A DNA stretch of 64,000 bases from Syncephalis fuscata (Eukaryota > Zoopagomycota > Zoopagomycetes > Zoopagales > Piptocephalidaceae), in NCBI GenBank assembly GCA_025786725.1, contig JAHLTZ010000016.1, positions 434,001 to 498,000 of the forward strand, in the 5' to 3' direction. How positions within the stretch are numbered: position 1 is the first letter of the stretch; each line of letters opens with the position of its first letter. This document shows, piece by piece, positions 36,665 through 49,923 of the stretch. The position numbers were made by a program, and so were the translations under genes. Below the pieces are notes generated by a model, which worked only from the letters and a program-made list of their open reading frames with translations, ran no database searches and was not told where the DNA came from.

Positions 36665-39600
36665 GACGCAGCAAGTGTGGTAGTTGCAGTTGCTATGATT
36701 GAATGCTTACAATCTCACGGTAAGATTTTAAAAACTGAAATGACGGGCCTGCCTACTAAAATAGTATATATATAACTGTAGTATGTCAGCAAAAGCAAGT
36801 GCTAATTAAAAAGGTGTACCCTATAGAAGGGCATAGGAACACATTGAGTGGAGCGATAGTAAGACTATATAGCTTGTAATGAAATATGCAGGAAAATATC
36901 CAACAAGAGATTACTAGTGCAGAAGGTGAATCAAAATTCCGTAAATCAGTAGCACAACCGAATAAAACTGTTTTAAGGCACGCACACCCACGCAATACAC
37001 TCAATGTGTATAAAATACTAATGCAATTGTATCCACACAATGAAAGAAAAGAAATACGACAGCAAATTGGCTAATGCTGTTTTAAAAAAGCAGCAAAAAA
37101 TTTTGGTGGTTGCGTGTTAAACGTGTGGGAAAAACAGCAAGACACGAAAACAAATAGAAAGTAAGCTTGATAATGTGGTGTGAAACAAAATCAGCAAAGA
37201 TGAAGAGATGATCGTTGTATTTGGAATGACGCGTGGCTGAGTTACCATTCCTTCTAAACGGTACACATACACCAGTATAGCCATAGGCCACATGCCAAAA
37301 AAACTAGAAAGCCATGCAATTCTTGGTAGTTTTTGATCACAATCCTTGACCATACCATCAGCACGATTAGATAACAAACGAATGAGTAAGTAACCAATGT
37401 GGCTGTTGTCCTTTGATGTCATTTATAAAACGATATCTCTCTACAGCATCAACGTTTTGCAACCTTGTGATAGAGTCCCACGCCAGTTATAAATAGAATA
37501 TAAATAAACGAGGTAAAATTGAACAAATAAGGCCATCACAACAGTGTAGTGCAGTGGAAAAAAACAATAAGCCCCAATGTGCAATAGGTGTCATTAAGTA
37601 TTTCATCAACATGTGCATGATTTTTGGTAATAAAACATGGGCAAAGCAAGCATGCCCACCTATATCCGATTAATATCCATAGATGGATAGGTATCGCATT
37701 GGCGACACCATAACCAAAATCGGTGTTCATATTATAGATCATGATTGAACCGCTTGATCGCTGTCTGGCACAAAGCTCGTTCACTCCCCGACTTACCTAG
37801 CAATAATACTAACAGTATAAATTCCAAAAGTTACGCACTAATGGCGGTTGCGTGCAGATACACAGCACCAAACTATATTTAGTGGAATAAATCTAACAAG
37901 TTTTAAAATAAATTATCATTGGTTGGTTAATGACAATTTCATAATCAATAGTCATAATAGTGCAAAACAAGTCTACTATGTGTTACAGCGGTTATCTCGG
38001 CCCGTTTCTGCCGAGAGCCGCATGTAAGTTATAGAGCGGCAGACTAGATTGACGTGCATATTCACATACATCCTTCTTCTCATGTATGTACGTAACAACC
38101 GTAAAAAAAATCGTCATACCAAACACCTATCATTTCCCAATGCTTAATCGGTACAAATCTCGACAAACACACTCGCCATTATCTTACCTATTAGTGAATA
38201 ATCGCTCAATGGTAAAGGTTTTAATTGTTGGTAGATAGAATAAGTAGCTAGATGCAAAACTATGGCTTTAAACCTGCAGCCAAGAAATTTAAGAAACTTC
38301 ACAGTACTATTTGAGCAAAACTAAAAGCAAGCCGAAAAAGACAACAGGCTACAAAAATATATGCGAATTGTTACTGGTTTGACCTTTTATGCCTAAACAG
38401 CTTAAAACTATTTGGCGTTGAAACTCGAACCGACAATGTGCAAGTAAATAAATTGATTTTGGTAAATAAGAGTAAAAACAGCTAAAATATCAAATAGAAT
38501 ACGAAAGCAAAAAGAGGCCTTGGTAATTTGAATAATAATAATAATAATAATAATATAGGTGGCAACTGCAGCGCGATCAATGCAACAATGTAGACAGACA
38601 ATAGGCAGAAATATGCAAAAATATCACTAAAGTTGTAGCCAAAAAAAAATTAATTTGTAGATTGGAAGTAGATGTATAAGTGGAACCGAAGTATTGAAAT
38701 GACTTCACTTAATATACCGCCGGTTTCTAAGGACTTGGCAAAATGCAAAACGCAGCAAGTATGGTCGTGCTATTGCACGTGGCGGTCAATACTGTAACGA
38801 CAATAGAACGAGTACGATAATGTTATAGAATTCGTACACTCGTGATTGCACCAAGACTGTAGGTAAGACGGGCCAGCTTTTAGGCAATGCAACAGCAATA
38901 TAACACGCTATTAATAACAGCAGAATTGCAGAAAGCGATGCCAACAACACGAAAATGTAATAAAAATAGGAAAAGCTGAAACAGCACACAATATAATTTT
39001 TAAAGTTAACCGAATGCGAAAAGAAGTAAAATAGAAGTTTTAAGAGTGGATATATGAAAACGGTCGAAATAAACGACAACAGTAAGACGAAGTATGACAA
39101 ATATTAAAAACTAGAAACTAACTCAGAAATAAACATTCCCGTCCACTGTAGCGCTATATTTCCGAAAAAGGCAATAAGGTGGTGATCTTTCGCGCCTTCG
39201 TGTTCTATAGTGAGTAGCAAAGCAGTAAAAGCTGGTAAACAGTGTGGTTTAATTGAAGATGGTTTTTGTATATGAATAAAAGGATAGCAATAATGAACGG
39301 GTTTAAGATCGAATGACCAGAGTATAGGGATAACGAGATGAAGACAATATAATAATTTGATGTTAGTAAACTCCGCTTCTATTTATTATCTGAGAATATT
39401 TATATGACGAAATGACGAGATGACGAGCCAAGTTATAAGCGGTTGCAATCCATAAATAACTCGAGGGAACAAGAGCGGGTTTGGTGGCCGAGCATTGGAT
39501 GGAGAAATTCGAACCGATTACAGTGCAAAAGCACATGAAGACCATGGTCGACATGTTTGTCTCCGAAAAAGGCGAGCCGTCAACGGATACACCACGACCA

Positions 39601-41462
39601 ATATTCCTCATAGGGAGGTGCAAATTAATCATGGATGATTTAACTATAATTATTTTTTCCTCACGTTTAGGGCACAAGTCATGCACTATTGTCAATCGAG
39701 AAGCAGGAATGGCATTATGCATGCACCTACCAAATGCGAGAAACTAAGAAATTAAATGTTGTAAAACAAATCAAAAATACCTGAGGTATGAGAATGATGT
39801 ATTTCCAACACGGCGCAGATGTATCCAAACGAAGCCGCTGACAAACAACCACAGAATAGTTGCCGAGCACATGCAAGTACGAGCATGCGTATTGGTGTGT
39901 GTGTGTGTGTGTGTGTGTGGATGTGAGTATGGATATGGATGTGAATATGGACGCGTGTGCGTGTGTACCTGGGTCACGTTTTCTTAATGACCTTGCGTGT
40001 ACGCTCGGCAATACCACCTTTTACAAGCGCGTGAAATCGTATATTTTTACTATTAATACGAAGAAACAATAAATGCAACGTCAACATGGCTGCGTCAATC
40101 TGTTGTGGCACAACGATAAAACGTAAAATCAAAGGCCCAAGCTATCTTCTATCGGGAGTACAAAAACTATTATGGCCGATCAGCGTAGAATTTTTCTACA
40201 CTAACATTGAATGAAATATGCATTGCAACAAAAAGTAATTATTGATTGCTTTTAAATAAGACATTTAGCGTGCTATTTGTAAATAGGTAGGCCAACCTAT
40301 CAATGCAAGCATGCTCCCTAAATGGTGGATAACTCTATAGCGATATGGTGTTTATTTTATTATTTGCCTTTTTCGTACAAGTGCCTCGCGCAGGCTGCAC
40401 AGAATTACCCCTTAGGCTGCCATTTAACATATGCATGCATAACTGAGGTGAGTTTGGCAACAAGACACAGCTCTATTCTCCTATTGACTGTAATTGGACT
40501 TTGCGAGCGTAAATAACACTTGATACAAACACTCTACTATTATTTAATCTGCAGCCTTTATTAAAATAAGAATTAAGTCTTTACGCTAATTGTTTACCAA
40601 TCATCCTGATATTTTACTTGTTATAGTAATTATTTAACTTAATAGTTGAAATTACTTAGGTCCATTTTTATTACTTATCAGATACATGTTAAACAGTGTA
40701 CTGTTCTATAGTGTTGATAGTATTGCCGGAAGATTGGCAACGCATGGATACACTGCCAAGCGCTGTCTTGTTAAGCTAGTTGTCGTATGCAATTAATGGT
40801 AGTGTTACATTTGGAGTAATATTTAACCGACTGCATGCTAGAACCTCAAGGCCTGTGGCATGATAATTCCTCGTAGCCACTAAACACACTTTATTTTTAT
40901 TTTCGTAACCGCAATAATTATCCGCTCCATCATAGCATGCATTACTCAGCCTCGCTTATTCTATACCATTGCTGATATTGTTTATTTCATAATCAACGGC
41001 TTGCGTTATAAAAATTATTGTATCGCACTCCATGCTATATTCATCTAATGCATAAATACTGCAAGATATCACGTGATAACTTAAAACTTCCCAACACTAA
41101 ATCATGCTATAACTATCGCCATTAAATAGCATTTTAATTAGAACGTATTAAATTGGAATGAAGGCCCGACTGGTTACTGGACCTCAATATATATATATGA
41201 TACTTTTATATTTAAAATATATGGATAGTATGCACTCGATACAAATACACACATGCTAGCCTACATTTCAATAGCACATTGATCTTCATGCTATTTTTAT
41301 TGTTGTTTAACCAACCTTTTGTTACAAATTGTTTAAGTCGGTTACTAAGTCTTTCGCTTTTTTATTGCTAATTGTATGTGTAAGATAAAGCACAAAACAA
41401 TATAAAAGACTATAAATAAGCGAGCGAGTGAACAAATAGCAGTAGCTAGTTTATAGTGTGCA
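36665..41462. other. Gene-poor region with undecided membrane-protein-like minus-strand segments
   Basis: Hydrophobic open segments lie on the minus strand at 37784-37536, 37422-37117 and 39100-38786. Plausible splice signals sit around them (a donor at 37800; TM-like stretches such as FVLLASLSAILLLLIACY), but I could not chain them into one frame. At 39481-39722 open frames overlap on both strands. (GT)n occurs at 39894-39920 and (AAT)n at 38528-38554. This may be a diverged or decayed intron-rich membrane protein gene, but I do not call a CDS. Confidence 0.35.
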
Positions 41463-42398
41463 TGAATAAGTGCAATAATTTGACCTTTATAATCAATACA
41501 ATTAAAAGTGGATAACAGCATTTATCAATAATAATTGACTGCTAGACTATACAGTATATACAGTAGAATGAGTTTATAACAAAAAAGCATGAGCAATAGT
41601 ACGTAAAGTATAAAATACATGGCTCAATAAATACAATAAATAAAGTGTGTTGAAGCATATGGTGCATATAATATATTTAGTATATTGTAGAGTAATATAC
41701 AGTAACAATTACATGAGTGGATAGAAGATATATGAGCACAAGTTAATGATGGTGCTGATGATTTGGTTGTTAATAATATTCACCACCAAGTTTCATGTTT
41801 GATAGAACGAACATCTAGTTCAATTGAGTAGATATTATTAAAACAATCACTTGGCACTCAAATCATATGAAATGGACAATAGACTATTAAAGCAACATGT
41901 GTTTTAGTTTAAAATGATATACAATAGAACTGGGCATATTATTACTATTTCAACAGCTTAGGAATAGCAAACAGGCTGGAAAAACAATATGCACTTTTAA
42001 TAAATATGGTATACACTATCGTATACCTAAATTGTCGTAATGATATTATATTGCATCAATCTAATGGTAAATAAACTGCAACGGTTGCTTTAATTCAAAT
42101 CAACAAGCTACAATTGCATTAAAGCAAACGTAAAAAAATGTTTATTGATTAATAAAAGTGTGTACTGGTTATGCTAATTGCATATGGTAACCGAATATGC
42201 TAAACGCTTGTTTTGCGCATATTCAATCAAATGATATAACTGGATGTTTAAAATATTGAGTAATTTTAATAATTATGACCGTAAAGACGATCACGATAAC
42301 TGTGATGGGAACTAGTCATATTTGATCTAATTTTAATTACTTAATATGGTAATTGCATTAATTATATTTTATTGATGTACTATTTGGTGGCTGTAATA
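41463..42398. repeat. Dispersed 936-bp repeat, copy A
   Basis: Almost identical over 936 bp to 54198-55133; I found only about three differences by eye. It contains no long open frame. The right end is a CTATTTGGTGGCTGTAATA sequence that resembles the TTTGGTGGC end motif of the 30981-31832 element, and the interior shares segments with it. It is probably a recently mobile non-autonomous element. The left boundary is soft. Confidence 0.9.
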
Positions 42399-42617
42399 GC
42401 ATAACCATAAGTAAAATAATAAAAGATTAGGATAAACTTACATGCATAAGAGAAAACATATAAATAACTAAACGTAAATAAAATATATGAATTATTGTTA
42501 GTAATACTTTATAGTTTGTCATTATCACAATCATAATAGTAATAGTAATCTTCAAGGATAAATATTTATTAATTTTATTCCCATACAATGTAACAATTTG
42601 TTACAGATTGAATGAAT

Positions 42618-43260
42618 TCAACAATGGATCATCCAAAATGACACAAATGGGCCATCAAAGTGGATTTTCAAACAAAACGGCATAATCTACGTAATATGAA
42701 ACTTGGCTAACACCGTGAATTTTTTATTCCAAACGATTGTAGCACTCGCATACTTAGACTTAAAACTCACTACATTCCAACTTCTGCAAGTCATGTCTAG
42801 CTAGTATGCATGTGACAACAGCAATGTAGCTTGCTTGACAGTTATTTACCTCCTTTTCTTACACCATACTAAACACCATTCTATTTACACAAAGAAGTCG
42901 TTGTCTTCGTTACGTTCACTAATATTTTGTTATTTTAGAACAATCAGCAAGGCACCAGTTAACGTAACGAAGACAACGACTTCTTTGTGTAAATAGAATG
43001 GTGTTTAGTATGGTGTAAGAAAAGGAGGTAAATAACTGTCAAGCAAGCTGCATTGCTGTTGTCACATGCATACTAGCTAGACATGACTTGCAGAAGTTGG
43101 AATGTAGTGAGTTTTAAGTCTAAGTATGCGAGTGCTACAATCGTTTGGAATAAAAAATTCACGGTGTTAGCCAAGTTTCATATTACGTAGATTATGCCGT
43201 TTTGTTTGAAAATCCACTTTGATGGCCCATTTGTGTCATTTTGGATAATCCACTGTTAAT
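42618..43260. repeat. Large foldback: two 299-bp inverted arms with a 44-bp loop
   Basis: The left arm 42618-42916 and right arm 42961-43260 are reverse complements with only a few mismatches, separated by 42917-42960. Neither arm has a meaningful open frame. A transcript across it would form a long, nearly perfect hairpin. It may be a foldback transposon, an assembly inversion artefact or an RNA-interference source. Confidence 0.93.
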
Positions 43261-43856
43261 TTTTTGGCTGAAAACAAAGTAATAATATTTTAATAATACT
43301 TAATAAACTTTGTAAATTGTAATAATACACTAATACCAAAAGTAATGAAGTATAACAAATAATGCTGTCTACTTGAACATTCGTTGCTGTTTAGCATCTA
43401 GATTAATAATAATACATAACGCATAAATACTGTATCGACGATAGCTGACAGCAATACTGCTATTCTATGCGCATTATTTTTTGCTTTCCTATTTTCATAA
43501 TTTTTGTTTTTTAGCCATGATTGTCTCACAATTACACTTGCGATGTGTATAGTCGGGAATGAAACGGCCAGTCACGTGATGCTAGTACTCATAATAAAAT
43601 ATTAATAGTGACATCGGTGTTAGTACAGCCTCTCCTTATTGCTACTCATTCTTATTCTTGCTTTCGCCCTTCCTCGACTATCAATCACCCCTGCCGCATA
43701 TCATCTGACAACCCGCATCAACTCTTCTGTCATTCTTATGCTGCATTCTACCCTTTAATCTTCTTAAATTCCTGTATTACATTGACTTGTCAACTATTTG
43801 ATGTGAGATAGCATCCAGATTGTTAGCATTTCGAGCTATCCATCAACCAAGCAAAT
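43261..43856. other. Intergenic and upstream region of the F-box gene
   Basis: AT-rich sequence changing to a pyrimidine-rich leader in the last 250 bases before the ATG at 43857. No supported coding exon. Confidence 0.5.
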
Positions 43857-45725
43857 ATGCCGTTCTCGCGCTTCTATGAATGGCTTTCAAACAGTCCGCG
43901 TCGAACGGACGGTGAACAGCAGCAGCAGAATGACAGAGAAAGGAGTCCAGTTGTATCGGCTTATCACTCGCAACACTCGACGCCTGTTGTTGTGACATCC
44001 AGCCTTGGCAACTGCCACCATAATTCTTCAGAGTCCCCAACCGTTGCATGTTCGCAGTCAACCTCATCAAGCTTATTAAGAAAGACTTCATTGAATCGAC
44101 AGTCTCGGCGCAACGATGGTTTGAAAAGCAGTCTAGTCTCGTCGAGAACACATTCAGCAAGTCCCTCTACCGCTCGTAACTCGGCTATAAGCCCAGTAAT
44201 AAATCTTACAAGAATGTTTTCCACCAAAAACATTAATCCTCGCCAATTGCTACACAAACAGAGCAGCGATCAGGCCTCTAGTGCCCCACAAACGGTTGGT
44301 GTAAATAACTCGATAAGTTCTCAATCTGCCGGTTTAGGCATTGATGAGATTTATATGCATGACAATGACAGTGGTCGTGGCATAGACGTTCTCCCACAGA
44401 TAGGTAGGTACATGTATAAAATATATTAATTTAGTTTATAAAAAGAGTAATCTAAATTTTACTAATATTTATTAATATGTACAGATTTTATTGCACGTCT
44501 TTCTACTGAAATGAGTCTTCATATACTTGGATTTACGGATGAAGCAACGCTACGCTCTGCCGCACAGGTAAATCGCTATTGGTATGAATTAGCGAACGAC
44601 AACGAGCTATGGCGCAAGCTTTATTATCATAATTCTACCTGGAATACACGAGCAATTCCACAGCAGCAAAAACAGCCGATTTCATGGGTATATGAAAATG
44701 AAACAGTACCTACGACTAGTCATGTTCCTATCAATTCACCAGTTCATTACAAAAATCTATATCATACTCGAAAAACATTGGATGACCGTTGGAAACGAGG
44801 TGATCTTAAAACACAGTTTTTATCAGGTCATTCCGATAGTGTCTATTGCGTACATTTCGACGATGACAGTATTTTTACAGGATCACGCGATCATACCATT
44901 CGTCAATGGGATGTACGATCTGGGCAATGTGTCCGCACTATTGAGGCTCATGCAGCATCAGTGCTGTGCCTACGACGTCACGGCAATCAACTCGTTACAG
45001 GAAGTAGCGATTGTACAGCAAGTATATGGAACCTACCTACATTTACCCAAGGCCATCGCTTGGTTGGCCATACTGCCGGCGTGTTAGATGTATGCATTGA
45101 TGAAGAGCTGATTGTCACTTGCTCAAAGGATACGACATTGCGGGTATGGGATCGTATTACTGGCGAGTGTAAACATATTCTTTATGGCCATCGTGGTCCA
45201 GTAAATGCAATCCAAATGAAGGACGGTATTATTGTATCGGCAAGCGGCGATGCCACGATACGTGTATGGGATGCTAAAACGTATAATTGTCTTCGCACAA
45301 TCACAGGCCATGTACGCGGCTTAGCTTGTGTGCGATTTGATGGCAAACATATAGTCAGTGGCAGCAATGATCGTACTATTCGTGTATGGGATGTTCATAC
45401 AGGCGATTGTTTGCAAACACTCGAAGGTCATAAGGACCTTGTGCGAAGCATTTGGTTCAACGACCAATGGATTGCCAGTGGCAGCTATGATCTAACTGTC
45501 AAGATATGGGATCGTAAAACTGGTCGCCAAACACTTGACCTTCTTAATGGTCATGAAGGCTGGATTTTTGACGTGCAATTTAATCATTCAAAGGTGGTCA
45601 GGTGAGTTACATTTAACGATTAATAGCTGGCTTACTCACATCTATATCATCGCAGTGTTGGTCAAGATCGTAGAGTTGTTGTTTGGAACTTTGGATATGG
45701 CCTCGATCTTACACATGTTTGCTAA
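43857..45725 (+). CDS. F-box/WD40-repeat protein, SCF ubiquitin-ligase substrate receptor
   Basis: Three exons, 43857-44403, 44485-45601 and 45656-45725, in phase, 577 residues. The first 180 residues are Ser/Gln-rich and disordered. Exon 2 opens with an F-box (ARLSTEMSLHILGFTDEATL... ending near LWRKLYY, about residues 184-232), which would bind Skp1. Seven WD40 repeats follow (each about 40 residues ending IRVWD, IWN, LRVWD and similar), with the last blade completed by exon 3 (VGQDRRVVVWNFG). The architecture matches Cdc4/Met30/Pof1-type receptors, which bring phosphorylated substrates to the SCF complex. It is too generic to say which. All introns are GT-AG. Confidence 0.93.
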
Positions 45726-46222
45726 TGACACAGTATTAATATTATTGCTGCTATTCTACTGCTACTATTACTATTACTATTACCATCAAGACTCGAATTC
45801 GTCAAGGATATCAGCTATTTAAACATCTTTATTTTCAAATGTTTTACTGTTAAACTATTATTTGCTGCTTTGTTTTTGTTTTTGATTGCCTTCGATAATC
45901 ATTTGCCACTTCGTTTTACACAAATGTTACCTTTTAGCCAGGCTGAAAAGCCATTATTGTTATTGTCATCTTTAATAATAAACTACTGACTGTTTGATAA
46001 ATATCCATATCAACCGATACAATCGAACCAATTAGTGTCATGGGAAATTGGACCGGCTTTTGAATCCGTTGAACCAACCAACCAATGTTTTTAAACATCT
46101 TGGTCAGAATTGACTGGTGAAAAACACTTAGGTCCCACCCATTTGAATAAAATATAGTCGATGTTGTATTACAATTACCATTGTACAATGGTGCTCTGTA
46201 ACATCCCCACCGATCCACGTTC
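45726..46222. other. Intergenic spacer
   Basis: T-rich 3' region of the F-box gene followed by the promoter of the first subtilase. No exon is supported. Confidence 0.5.
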
Positions 46223-47877
46223 ATGACCTTTCAGCTATTATACCGTTTGCTCTTACGCAGCTTTCTACTGCTAGTTTTACTGGAAACATGGGCAGGACAG
46301 CTAGACGTGCATGCACATGCAACTAGAAATGATGCATCCCATTTAGTAGTTTTAAAAGGAAAACCAGAAGCACAAACGCTACGTGCTATTTCTAATCATA
46401 CAAGTCTACCACCGGGTGAGATTAGTATGCAAACAGTGGCCAAATTGCCACAAGTCATATCAGTGGGCAATCTTCATGTAGTATTGTCGCAACTGTCGGA
46501 TGACGTTACTTCTGCAGTATCGAATATTGCCGGTGTAAAATATGTCAATCCCAATCATCAAGTGCGTGCATTTGGCACAATCGAGCATAACTATGCTAGT
46601 AGAAATGCTCATGATAAACATGAACGACGTGCAATAGCGCCAATACCATCAGATGAGCCTGATGCTAATAATGGCACTGGTGTAATAATTTATGTGTTGG
46701 ATACGTAAGCTGATTTATTGTACTGACAAACACATTATATAATAACACATTTTATTGTATTTTATATGCTTAAATATCAAGCGGTATTGATATCTATCAC
46801 ACCGATCTAGGCAATCGCGCAACATGGGGCTTTAATGCAATGGACGACGGCGTAGATAGGGACGAGAGTGGACATGGAACGTTTGTTGCCGGGCTACTTG
46901 GTGGCAATCATGTAGGCTACGCAAAAGGCGCGCACCTTACTGCAGTTAAGGCAAGGCAGAACAGAACAGAATAAACTTTAGTATCTAAATAAATCATAAA
47001 GGTTTTGGACAAGTCAGGAGAAGGATCGGTAGAGTCGGTTCTACGTGGCCTAGAGTATGTCCATAATAATGTTATGGAAGAACCAAATAGGCTAGCAGTG
47101 GTCAAGTAAGTTCAAAGCCAAGTGACAATAATATACTGCGTAAACTAATTCAATCATAAAACGATGTAGTTTATCTTTAGGTACACCACAAGATGCGCTG
47201 CTTAACGAAGCCGTTGCCGAAATGACTCGGGCCGGAATTGTTGTTGTTGTACGTAACTCATAGCTTAATAATAATTTAAAGAATAATAATAATGATGATG
47301 ACGGTGGTGGTGGTAGTGGTAATAATGCAATGTTTATTAATTGTTATATTATCAACGATAGGTCGCCGCAGGCAATGGTGATGACCATGGACATGCCGTC
47401 GATGCTTGCGATTACTCACCAGGCAATGCGCCAGAATCCATTACTGTTGGCGCCACAGATATTGTCGCACAAATCGCGCCCTTTTCTAATTACGGCACTT
47501 GTGTAGATCTTTTGGCACCTGGCAATCATGTGCATAGTATTGCAAATACATCAAATACTACACTAGTGTCGCGCTCTGGCACAAGTTTTGCAGCGCCTGT
47601 TGTTGCAGGTGCCGCGGCTTGTGCAATGGCAAGCTTTGGAACGGTCACAAGCACTGAAGATATTCGACAGCATTTATTAGATATTGCTGTTAAAGATATT
47701 GTAAAAGGCAATCTTCATGGCACGCCCAATATATTTTTACAATCACGAGCTCAATTTGTACTCGACAGTTCTATGTCGAATGGTTACCGTAACTATTTTA
47801 TACCAATTTATATGATGCCAATCAACCTGTCTATTGTTTGTTTACTGTTTTCTACGCTTTTATTCATTATTTACTAA
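46223..47877 (+). CDS. S8 subtilisin-like serine protease 1 of 4 (proteinase K-like, predicted surface-anchored)
   Basis: Five exons: 46223-46704, 46782-46950, 47002-47105, 47170-47248 and 47362-47877, 449 residues. Signal peptide (LLLRSFLLLVLLETWAG), then an inhibitor-I9-like propeptide (LVVLKGKPEA to YVNPNHQVRAF), then the catalytic domain. The catalytic triad is complete: D160 in VLDTGID, H192 in SGHGTFVAG and S353 in SGTSFAAP; N283 in AAGNG forms the oxyanion hole. The C-terminus ends in a hydrophobic tail preceded by small residues (SSMSNG), as for GPI attachment. Intron 2 (46951-47001) needs a GC donor (AAG|GCAAGG). It is the first of four like-oriented paralogues. The protein would be secreted or held at the plasma membrane or wall; its substrates are unknown. 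Confidence 0.92.
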
Positions 47878-48336
47878 ATAAACTTGCATCTATATAATTT
47901 ATTATTTCAATTTATGTTTAATGATTTGTATAGTAAGCCATACTATGCAGACATAGCCTCATGGTTATAAATGTTTTGCTCCAACACTATGTCACTCGTT
48001 TTAAATACTAGCCTAATTAATGTTTGAGTTCCGCCTACTTTTCTATTGTTAAACATGGCGGATGTAAGTGTGATTAAGACTGAGAAACAAATAAATCTCT
48101 GATAAAACTGTCTTTACTCGCTTGCACCTAAGCAAGTAAAAGTTGCTTAAATAAACCTTACTTATAAGTAGTGTCTATTCTAGTATCCTAGTTCAACTCT
48201 CTTGCTTATCAGTCTACCTTATACTTACTTTGTAGCGTATTACCATCACTCATTGATAGCACGTCCAAGCACATTGTTATTACATCTGCTCATTCGTTTA
48301 GTCATCGTTATAGTTATTCAATTAATTCGTTACACA
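47878..48336. other. Intergenic spacer between subtilases 1 and 2
   Basis: AT-rich sequence with an in-frame hydrophobic extension upstream of the chosen start of the next gene (an open frame from 48202). I treat it as leader, because the Met at 48337 already starts a good signal peptide. Confidence 0.5.
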
Positions 48337-49923
48337 ATGCGTAGTACTATCTTTTGTGTAGCGCAATTAAGCGCGCTACTGACGGTTATTTCGTTTTTGG
48401 AAATACCACAAGTATACACGGATGCAACACATCTCATTATACTCAAGGAACGCCCGTCACCAAGGGTGCTTAAGTCATTTGTCACACAGCTTGGTAGTGC
48501 GGATCACGCTCAAAACCGTACAGAAAACTTGCAATCTGACCCACGCGTTATTAGTATTGGTGAGCTACATATACTGCCAACCATGCTTAAGAACGAGGAG
48601 GTGAAGAATTGGGAAAACAAGCAAGAGGTCAGCTCAGTAGAGACGGATATAAAGGTCAAGATGGCTCAGTTACGTACAGTGACCCAGTCTGACCCTCCAA
48701 GTTGGGTAAGTGTTTTATTAAATCATCTATTCCTGATTAACAATGCATAATAAAAAGGGACTGGACCGGATCGACCAACGGAATCTGCCACTTGACAATA
48801 AATATAGCTATCCCGCAAGTGCAGGAGATGGCGTGACAGCGTATATTATTGATACGTAAGTACCTGATTAGTTGCTATATTCCCCCTACTAATGCACTTT
48901 AAAGCGGAATCGATACAACCAATCCTGATTTTGGTGGCCGTGCAAGTTGGGGCACTACTACAATTAATGGCGCACCAAACGCCGATGACAATGGACATGG
49001 AACATTTGTCAGCGGTATTGTTGGTGGCAAAACGTATGGCGTGGCAAAAAAAGTTAACCTTGTTGCCGTCAAGGCAAGTAATGATACATTTAAAAACTAA
49101 TTTATTTACAATTGTACTGTTACAGTCGCTAGACAGTCAAGGAGAAGGCTATCTTAGCAATATCCTTAGAGGTATGGAGTGGACATTTAACAACTACCAG
49201 AGCCAGCCGAATAAGCGTGCTATTGTCAAGTAAGCAAAACGAGCCACACCGCTCTGCATCGACTTATCACGCTCTTTAGTATGTCGTTAGGCCTTGTTAA
49301 AAGCAAAACAATGAACTCTGCAGTGGCTGAACTAACCAAGGCCGGCATGTTGGTGGTTGTATGTGTTATCCATTTCTATATGCCCACCACTAACCACATG
49401 TATATACTCATGTATTATCCACTAGGTTGCTGCCGGCAATGGCGACGAGCGTGGCAAGGCAATGGATGCATGCAAGTTTTCACCATCATCAGCACCAGAA
49501 GCACTGACGGTGGGAGCCACTGATCGTAACGACGGAGTAACACCATGGTCAAATTACGGCGAATGTGTCGATATTTTAGGACCAGGCGAGCGTGTACGCA
49601 GCTTGGATTATAAAAATCCAAGTGGTTCCACCGAAGACTCGGGTACTAGCTTCTCCGCCCCTTATGCTACCGGTGTAGGCGCTTTAGCCATTAGTGCCAA
49701 CAAAAATACAACATTGCCTGAAGATCTAAAGAAGCTGATTATTGGCGTTTCTACAAAAAATGTTATCAAGGGGGATTTACACAAAACGCCTAATCGACTT
49801 GTGAACAACGCGATCGACAGTATACCTCTGGCATTAATATCCTCCTCTGGTGAAAATAAGAACCATGCAAGCTGGAGCATAGCTGGCGCTGTTATATTCC
49901 TATCCGTGTGGATGTGGATGTAA
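48337..49923 (+). CDS. S8 subtilisin-like serine protease 2 of 4 (predicted surface-anchored)
   Basis: Six exons: 48337-48705, 48758-48855, 48905-49073, 49126-49229, 49280-49358 and 49426-49923, 438 residues. Signal peptide ([18 protein letters not shown]), I9-like propeptide ([16 protein letters not shown]), then [15 protein letters not shown] leading into the protease domain. The triad is D155 (IIDTGID), H187 (NGHGTFVSG) and S348 (SGTSFSAP). The exons encoding the region from DT|G to VV|VAAG have exactly the same lengths as in protease 1 (169, 104 and 79 nt), and the same intron uses a GC donor (49074). The C-terminal hydrophobic tail ([15 protein letters not shown]) after SSSGEN suggests GPI anchoring. 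Confidence 0.92.

Noticed and set aside
39481-39747. Plus-strand 88-codon frame
   Set aside because: No ATG at the start of the conserved-looking part, fully antisense to another frame, and no recognisable domain; kept only as an observation.
41463-43260. Repeat copy A plus foldback as one LTR-type or DNA transposon
   Set aside because: No reverse transcriptase, integrase or transposase reading; copy B at 54198 lacks the foldback, so they are separate units.
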